Source of the DNA: CG2-30-68-42 sp037440385 | GTDB taxonomy: Bacteria; Pseudomonadota; Gammaproteobacteria; Burkholderiales; Rhodocyclaceae | Direction: 5' to 3' | Assembly: GCA_037440385.1 (NCBI GenBank) | Contig: JBBIUI010000004.1 | Coordinates: 1-64,000 of the forward strand | DNA: 64,000 bases | Shown: one piece after another, positions 59,110 through 64,000 of the stretch | Position numbering within the stretch: position 1 is the stretch's first letter | Layout of the letters: each line of letters starts with the position of its first letter | Translations under genes and position numbers: made by a program | Notes under the pieces: generated by a model | Told to the model about the DNA's origin: nothing | The model's input: only the letters and a program-made list of their open reading frames with translations | The model's database searches: none

Positions 59110-61935
59110 TCATGATCCCGCGAGCTGCTGCATCAGCCTGCGTGCTTCGTCCGCGTGTTGCATCGTTCGGCCGGGCTTGAGCGCTTCGGCGAGTTCCTGC
59201 CGGGCCTCCTCGCGCCGGCCGGCTTTCGCCAGCGCAACCGCCAGGTGATAACGGATTTCGCCGTTGTTCGGACTGCGCAAGCTGGCCTCGCGCAGCTGGC
59301 GCAGCCCCGCGTCGACCTTGCCCTGCGCGAGCAGCGTCCATCCATAGGTGTCGATGAAATCCGGCTCGTTCGGGTTCATCCGGAAGGCCTTTTCCGCGAT
59401 GGCCAGTGCGCCCGCATCGCCGAGCTCGTTCATCGCCCACGCGAGGTTGTTGAGCAACCCGGCATCCTCTCCCTGCTGCCGGATCGCCTTCTCCAGCACC
59501 GAGCGCGCCGCCTTGAAATTGCCCGCGCGCAGGTAGGCGGTGGCGAGGATGCGCAGTCCCATCGGCTGCTGCGGGTTCGCCCGTACCCAGCCCTCGAGGA
59601 ATTCGATGCCCTTGGACACATTGCCCGACAGCGCCCACGCGTGGAACAGGCGCGCAGCGGTTTCGTGGTCGGCGCGCTTCGCCAGCGCGGCCCGGTAGTC
59701 GGCGATCGCCTCCGCATACTGCTTCTTCGCGAGGGCGACGTCGCCCAGCAGGCGCGGTCCGACATCGAGATTCGGGTGCTGGCCGGCGAGGTTCCTCGCC
59801 CGCTGCTCGGCCTTGCCGGTATCGCCGCGCGCGAGCTCGATCTCGGCCAGTTCGACCTGGGCCGGCACGTAGTCCGGCTTGGCCGACAGCGCCTTCTCCA
59901 GGCTGTAGGCGGCCCCTGCGGTATTTCCGGCCGAACGTTGCAGCCGGGCGATGCGCACCTGCGCGGGCGCGTCGTATTCGGCCAGCACCGTCATGCGGTC
60001 GAACACGCTGCGTGCGGATTTCGGCAGCCCCGCGGCGACGCTGGCCCGGCCCAGCGCGGAGAGCACCGCGAGGTTGTCCGGATTCAGCCCGTCGAGCTCC
60101 TTGGCGAGTGCGAGCGCCTTGTCGGTGCTGCCCGCGCGCAGGTGCAGATCCACCGCAGCGATGCCTGCGCGCACGTCCTTGCGATCGAGCGCCCGGATCT
60201 TTTCCAGCCATTCCATCGCCTGTGCGCGACGGCCGGTCGCGTCCTCCACGCCGGCGAGCTCGAACATCGCCTGCGTGTTCTTCGGCTGCTCGCGCAGGAT
60301 CGCCTGGAAGCGCTCGCGCGCGGCCTGCGGCCTGCCCTCGGCGAGATCCAGCTTGCCGAGGTTGAGCCGCGCGGCGACGAAGTTGGGCTCGAGCGAGATC
60401 GTCCGCTCGTAGGCGGTTCGGGCGCCCTTGCGGTCTCCGGCGGCGGCGCGCGCCACCGCCAGCAGGTTGTACACGGCGGCCGTTCGCGGCTCGCGCTTCG
60501 CCATCTGCTGCGCGATCTCGACCGCCTTGTCCGGCTCCCCCTTTTTCATGTACAGGATCGCCAGCGCATAGCCCGCGCGGCCCTGCCCCGGGTTTTTCCG
60601 GTAGACGCGTTCGAGCTGCTCCATCGCGGCATCGGTGCGACCGGCGCTCATCAGGCTGAACCCGAGCGAGCTCTCCAGTGCGGGTGGGGCATTGCCCGCC
60701 TGCGTCGCGCGCTCCAGGTAGGCGGTGGCACGGTTGTGATTGCCCCGGGCGGTGTAGGCGGCAGCAAGCATCGACAGGATCTGGGGGTCGTTCGCGGAGA
60801 GCTTCTCCGCCGGCTCCAGCATCGAGATCGCCTGCGCGGTATTGCCCTCGGCCAGCAGGATGGACGCCAGCAGCTTGCGCGCGCCGGCGTGGCGGGGGTT
60901 CTGCCTGACGTAGCTCTCGAAGTGCCCCTTGGCCTTCTCCGGCTGATTCAGGCCGTGATGGGCGAGCCCGCCCAGCAGCAGGAGCTGCGGCTTGCGGTTG
61001 AGCAGCTCCGGCGGCAGGGGATCGATGAATTTCGTCACTTCGACGAGCAGCGCACGGGATTCCTTGACCCTGCCCTGTTTGGAAGCGAGCACTGCGGAAA
61101 GGTAATTGGCGCGCGGCTCCAGCGGATGGAGCTTGCGCAGTTCGGCGAGGTCGACGGCCGCCTCCGCCTCGCGTGCGAGATCGAGCAGCAAACCGGCCCG
61201 CGCGATGCGTGCGTCCAGGTAGCCGGGATCGAGCTTCAGCGCGGCCGAGTACGCTTCGTGGGCCGCCCGCGCATTCCCGGCCACATGCTGGACCGAGCCG
61301 CTCGCGTACCAGGCCGGAGCATGGCCGGGCGCCAGCCTGATCGCTTCGTCGGCGGACTTGACGGCAGCCTGCAGGTTGCCCGCATGCAGCATCAGCATCG
61401 CGTGCGATGTCGCGACCGGGCCCGAGCGGGGATCGAGCCGGCGGGCTTCGTCCAGGATTTCGAGGGCCTCCTTCGATCTGCCCAGCTCGGAGTACGCCCC
61501 CGCGCGCAGCAACAGGATTTCGAGTCGTTGCGGCGCCGCCAGCCCCTCGCCGGTAGCGTTCTCCAGCAGGTGCTGGTACTTGCCCTGGTCGAACCACGCC
61601 TGCGCGAGCGGCACGGCCACGACGGAACGGTCGACGCCGAGCCGGATCGCCTGGTTGAAGGCGACCTCGGCCGGCCCCGGCTCGCCCTGGCGCAGATGGC
61701 CGCGGCCCAGCAGTACGTAGGCGGGCAGCAGCCTGGCGTCCTGCTGCAGGGCGTTCTTGAGCTGGATGATCGCGCCCGCGGTGTCGTTCTTCTCGAAACG
61801 AACGAGGGCGTCCTCGTAGAAGCGCGCGGCCTTGTCGGCTTCGGCTCCGGCGTCGAACGGCAGCAGCGCGCCAGCCAGCAGCGCCGCGATCAGGAGCCGG
61901 CGGGGACTTGTGCTCATGGGATGTACGGGTGACAT
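59110..61935 (-). CDS. prsT: PEP-CTERM system TPR-repeat protein PrsT
   Basis: A 941-residue protein with an N-terminal hydrophobic signal (RRLLIAALLAGALLPFDAGAEA, no lipobox Cys) followed by about twenty tetratricopeptide repeats to the C-terminus (for example FYEDALVRFEKNDTAGAIIQLKNALQQD near 38-65, AYAIL-type repeats throughout). Family members are encoded with XrtA-type exosortase loci and are thought to support surface-protein or polysaccharide export. Start is uncertain: ATG 61935 or ATG 61917; neither has a good ribosome-binding site. It lies upstream of two PEP-CTERM protein genes, but prsK, prsR and the exosortase are not present. Confidence 0.82.
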   Translation of the reverse strand: MSPVHPMSTSPRRLLIAALLAGALLPFDAGAEADKAARFYEDALVRFEKNDTAGAIIQLKNALQQDARLLPAYVLLGRGHLRQGEPGPAEVAFNQAIRLGVDRSVVAVPLAQAWFDQGKYQHLLENATGEGLAAPQRLEILLLRAGAYSELGRSKEALEILDEARRLDPRSGPVATSHAMLMLHAGNLQAAVKSADEAIRLAPGHAPAWYASGSVQHVAGNARAAHEAYSAALKLDPGYLDARIARAGLLLDLAREAEAAVDLAELRKLHPLEPRANYLSAVLASKQGRVKESRALLVEVTKFIDPLPPELLNRKPQLLLLGGLAHHGLNQPEKAKGHFESYVRQNPRHAGARKLLASILLAEGNTAQAISMLEPAEKLSANDPQILSMLAAAYTARGNHNRATAYLERATQAGNAPPALESSLGFSLMSAGRTDAAMEQLERVYRKNPGQGRAGYALAILYMKKGEPDKAVEIAQQMAKREPRTAAVYNLLAVARAAAGDRKGARTAYERTISLEPNFVAARLNLGKLDLAEGRPQAARERFQAILREQPKNTQAMFELAGVEDATGRRAQAMEWLEKIRALDRKDVRAGIAAVDLHLRAGSTDKALALAKELDGLNPDNLAVLSALGRASVAAGLPKSARSVFDRMTVLAEYDAPAQVRIARLQRSAGNTAGAAYSLEKALSAKPDYVPAQVELAEIELARGDTGKAEQRARNLAGQHPNLDVGPRLLGDVALAKKQYAEAIADYRAALAKRADHETAARLFHAWALSGNVSKGIEFLEGWVRANPQQPMGLRILATAYLRAGNFKAARSVLEKAIRQQGEDAGLLNNLAWAMNELGDAGALAIAEKAFRMNPNEPDFIDTYGWTLLAQGKVDAGLRQLREASLRSPNNGEIRYHLAVALAKAGRREEARQELAEALKPGRTMQHADEARRLMQQLAGS

Positions 61936-62078
61936 CGTGGGAAGTCTAGACCGGGCTCCGGTGCGCGCACGCGAAGCAGGTCACGTTCGCGCCGTCGATC
62001 ACGCTCTCGGCGCGGGGCACGCTCGCGTCGCTCGGACCGAAGCGAAGTCCCGCCGGCGGGCGGCGCGGTGTGCGAGGC

Positions 62079-62924
62079 TCAGCCGATGGCGAGCCGCTCG
62101 CGCAACCGCGCGAGGTCGCGCAGCCCGGCGATGGCGCGGCTGCCGTACCACGACGTCATTTCGCCGTCGATGAGCTCGACCGGCTTGCCGGCGAGCCGGT
62201 CCATCCTCGCGATGTCTGCCACGTCGCGCGCGCGGAAGCGATAAGGCTCGCTCGGCAGCAGCACACGCTCGACCTGCCCGAGCCACGGCTCGTCGAGCCG
62301 CAGCACCGGATAGCGCGCATCGGCCGCCTCCGGCAGGCTGTCCCAGCCGGCGGCGGCCATCGTGGCCGAGATGTAGGTATCGCGCGCGATGCCGATCCAG
62401 GGATCGCGCCACACGAGGTAGAGCACCCGCTGGCGCGCGAGCCTCGCCGCCACCTCGTGCAGCGCGCCGAGCGATTCGCGCGCGAGGGCGGCGAGCCGCA
62501 ACGCCTGCCGCTCGCAGCCGAAGATGGCGCCGAACAGCGCATACAGCGCCAGGTTGTCCTCGGGTCGCAGCGGATGCGTGACGATCACATGCGGCACGAA
62601 CGTGGCCATCTGCGCCACGTCCTCGCGCCGGTTCTCGTCGATGTTGACGATCAGGTGCGTGGGCGAGAGCGCGCGCACCCGATCGATCTTCACGTCCTTG
62701 GTCCCGCCGACCTTGGGAACGTGCCGCAGCGCCTCGCGCGGATGCACGCAGAAGCCGGTACGCCCGACGAGCTTTGCGCCCAGCCCCAGCTCGCACACGA
62801 GCTCCGTCAGGCTCGGCACCAGGCTGACGATGCGCACGCGGCCGGTGGCGGGCGCATGCCGCGTACCGGCCGCATCGACGAGCGGCGATTCGGGTGATGC
62901 GCGCCCCGGCAGGCGGTGCGTCAC
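62079..62924 (-). CDS. BtuF-like cobalamin/metal-binding protein without signal peptide
   Basis: A 281-residue protein of the helical-backbone periplasmic-binding fold: RIVSLVPSLTELVCELGLGAKLVGRTGFCVHP, VGGTKDVKIDRVRALSPTHLIVNIDENRREDV, VLYLVWRDPWIGIARDTYISATMAAAGWDSL. Relatives bind vitamin B12 or iron-siderophores for ABC importers. Unlike those, the N-terminus (from GTG 62924) is polar and shows no signal peptide, and no permease or ATPase gene is adjacent. Its start overlaps the SDR stop by 4 bp (GTGA), so the two are translationally coupled. A 143-bp gap with no obvious gene separates it from prsT. Confidence 0.8.
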   Translation of the reverse strand: MTHRLPGRASPESPLVDAAGTRHAPATGRVRIVSLVPSLTELVCELGLGAKLVGRTGFCVHPREALRHVPKVGGTKDVKIDRVRALSPTHLIVNIDENRREDVAQMATFVPHVIVTHPLRPEDNLALYALFGAIFGCERQALRLAALARESLGALHEVAARLARQRVLYLVWRDPWIGIARDTYISATMAAAGWDSLPEAADARYPVLRLDEPWLGQVERVLLPSEPYRFRARDVADIARMDRLAGKPVELIDGEMTSWYGSRAIAGLRDLARLRERLAIG

Positions 62925-63688
62925 GGCGGCAGGCCGCGCGGCTTGCGGCCCGCGCGTTCGAACAGCGGATCGAAGATCGCGTCGGGCAGCATCCGCAGCA
63001 GCTTCGCGACGATCGCCATCTGCCAGGGCACGACCGCGTAGCGGTCCGCGCGCGCGATCACCCTCGCGATGCGCCTCGCGGCCTCGCCGGCCGACAGCAG
63101 GAAGGGCATCGGATAGGGGTTGCCCGCGGTCATCGGCGTGGCGATGTAACCCGGCACGACCGTGACCACGCGCACGCCCGCCGGCCGCAATTCCAGCCGC
63201 AGGCTTTCGAGGTAGGTGATCGCGGCGGACTTCGAAGCGCAGTAAGCGCCTGCTCCGGCGAGCCCGCGAATGCCCGCCACCGAGGCGATGCCTGCCAGCG
63301 TGCCGCGGCGCGCCTCACACATCGCAGCGACGAAGGGATGGAAGCTGTGTACGAGCCCGAGGACGTTGGTGTGCATCACGCGGGCGAATGCCGCGAGGTC
63401 TTCCGGCTGCCCGGTCAGCGTGCCAACCGACACCCCGGCATTGGCGATGACGAGATCCGGAGCCCCTGCGCGCTCGAGGAAGTCGCGCCCCGCCCGCTGC
63501 ATGGCGGCGGCATCGCACACGTCGGCGGGATAGACGAGCGTCCGGCCGGGCAGCCTCGCGGCCAGCTCGCGCAGCGGGCCGGCATGCCGGGCGACCAGAC
63601 CGAGGATCGCTCCCCGGCCGGCGTAATGATCGGCGAGCGCGCGGCCCAGTCCGCCGGACGCGCCGGTCAGGAAGACCTTCTGCGCCAT
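62921..63688 (-). CDS. Short-chain dehydrogenase/reductase
   Basis: A 255-residue Rossmann-fold SDR: cofactor motif TGASGGLGRALADHYAG, DLVIANAGVSVG, catalytic Ser in IASVAGIRG and YCASK (Tyr-x-x-x-Lys), and VVPGYIATPMTAGNPYPMPF. The C-terminal part (FLLSAGEAARRIARVIARADRYAVVPWQMAIVAKLLRMLPD) may contact membrane, as in some sterol or lipid SDRs. Substrate unknown. Coupled with the BtuF-like gene; 33 bp after dsbA. Confidence 0.88.
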   Translation of the reverse strand: MAQKVFLTGASGGLGRALADHYAGRGAILGLVARHAGPLRELAARLPGRTLVYPADVCDAAAMQRAGRDFLERAGAPDLVIANAGVSVGTLTGQPEDLAAFARVMHTNVLGLVHSFHPFVAAMCEARRGTLAGIASVAGIRGLAGAGAYCASKSAAITYLESLRLELRPAGVRVVTVVPGYIATPMTAGNPYPMPFLLSAGEAARRIARVIARADRYAVVPWQMAIVAKLLRMLPDAIFDPLFERAGRKPRGLPP

Positions 63689-63721
63689 CGGCCGGCGAGG
63701 CGCACCGTCGCGGGCGCCCGC

Positions 63722-64000
63722 CTACTTCCTGCCGCGCTCCGCGCGCACCTGTACGATGAGCTGGTCGACGACTGCCATCATCGCCTCGTGCGTGCCGGCC
63801 AGGCTGCCGGTGGCGAGATACCTGCCGTCGACGATCAGCGACGGAACGCCCTCGATGCGCGAGGCGCGGGTGAGCTGCTTGGCGCGTTCGAGCTTTCCAC
63901 GCACCGCGAACGACGCGTAGGTCTCCTGGAACTTCCTGCGATCGACGCCGTGCTTCTCCAGCCAGGCGGCCATCACCTTCTCGTCGCTGTGCAGCGGCAC
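63722..64000 (-). CDS. dsbA: Thiol:disulfide interchange protein DsbA (C-terminal part)
   Basis: About 92 C-terminal residues of a DsbA-like periplasmic oxidase; the N-terminus with signal peptide and CxxC lies beyond the window. The visible part shows the helical insertion (LEKHGVDRRKFQETYASFAVRGKLERAKQLTRASRIEG), the cis-Pro loop GVPSLIVDGRYLATG and a final helix. DsbA introduces disulfides in exported proteins. The active site cannot be checked here. Confidence 0.85.
   Translation of the reverse strand: MPLHSDEKVMAAWLEKHGVDRRKFQETYASFAVRGKLERAKQLTRASRIEGVPSLIVDGRYLATGSLAGTHEAMMAVVDQLIVQVRAERGRK

Noticed and set aside
59155..61932. A 925-codon plus-strand frame antisense to prsT
   Set aside because: No ribosome-binding site or recognisable domain; the minus strand carries regular TPR repeats. 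Treated as a GC shadow.
62010..62040. Possible sigma54 element before prsT (GG and GC 10 bp apart in a GGTCCGAGCGACGC context)
   Set aside because: The -12 element lacks TTGC and the -24 side lacks TGGC; in this base composition such spacing arises by chance.

Overview
The window is very GC-rich, almost fully coding and rich in 1-4 base gene overlaps. It looks like chromosomal DNA of a betaproteobacterium (Rhodocyclales or Burkholderiales-like). The reasons are the DUF971-ubiE-Tim44-ubiJ gene order, the mnmG-rsmG-parA-parB-atpIBEFHAGDC block, a liu leucine-degradation cluster under a MerR-type LiuR, a class I PHA synthase and PEP-CTERM/exosortase proteins. I see no tRNA, rRNA, CRISPR, insertion sequence or prophage.

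Layout. (1) 1-2769: two overlapping paralogous PilZ-like genes, the first cut by the window edge. (2) 2699-4823, minus: phoB-phoR. (3) 4834-8076, plus: DUF971, ubiE, a Tim44-like membrane protein, ubiJ, and a periplasmic c-type heme protein where ubiB is often found. (4) 8080-16507, minus: complete F1Fo ATP synthase operon with glpD at its end; a sigma70 promoter lies upstream of atpI. (5) 16619-31311, minus: 14.7 kb of cell-shape, envelope, lipoylation, tRNA-modification and partition genes (mreBCD-mrdA-rodA-rlpA-dacA-dat-DUF493-lipB-lipA-mnmG-rsmG-parA-parB), closed by a strong hairpin terminator. (6) 31488-40284, plus: gatCAB and a double-length UvrA. (7) 40422-52529, minus: liuR, a perfect 22-bp palindromic operator, then a long operon with three hot-dog thioesterases, two acyl-CoA dehydrogenases, a thiolase, liuB, liuC, liuD, liuE, DUF1289 and a metallo-hydrolase. 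(8) 52847-56724, plus: metallo-hydrolase, phaC, purU. (9) 56693-61935, minus: PEP-CTERM M64 peptidase, PEP-CTERM surface protein with a candidate sigma54 promoter, and the TPR protein PrsT with its own intrinsic terminator. (10) 62079-64000, minus: BtuF-like metal/cobalamin-binding protein without a signal peptide, an SDR enzyme, and the C-terminal part of DsbA.

How it fits together. Leucine breakdown by the liu operon yields acetyl-CoA and acetoacetate. These can feed polyhydroxybutyrate made by the nearby phaC, although the CoA-transferase for acetoacetate and phaA/phaB are not in the window. The mre-mrd-rlpA-dacA block is the side-wall elongation machinery, and parAB handles chromosome segregation. 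The PEP-CTERM genes point to exosortase-dependent surface proteins tied to exopolysaccharide or flocs; the exosortase and PrsK/PrsR genes must lie elsewhere. Most unusual items: the four-ATPase UvrA, the PEP-CTERM M64 peptidase and sigma54-driven surface protein, the tandem hot-dog thioesterases in the liu operon, and a phoB whose best ribosome-binding site points to an ATA codon.
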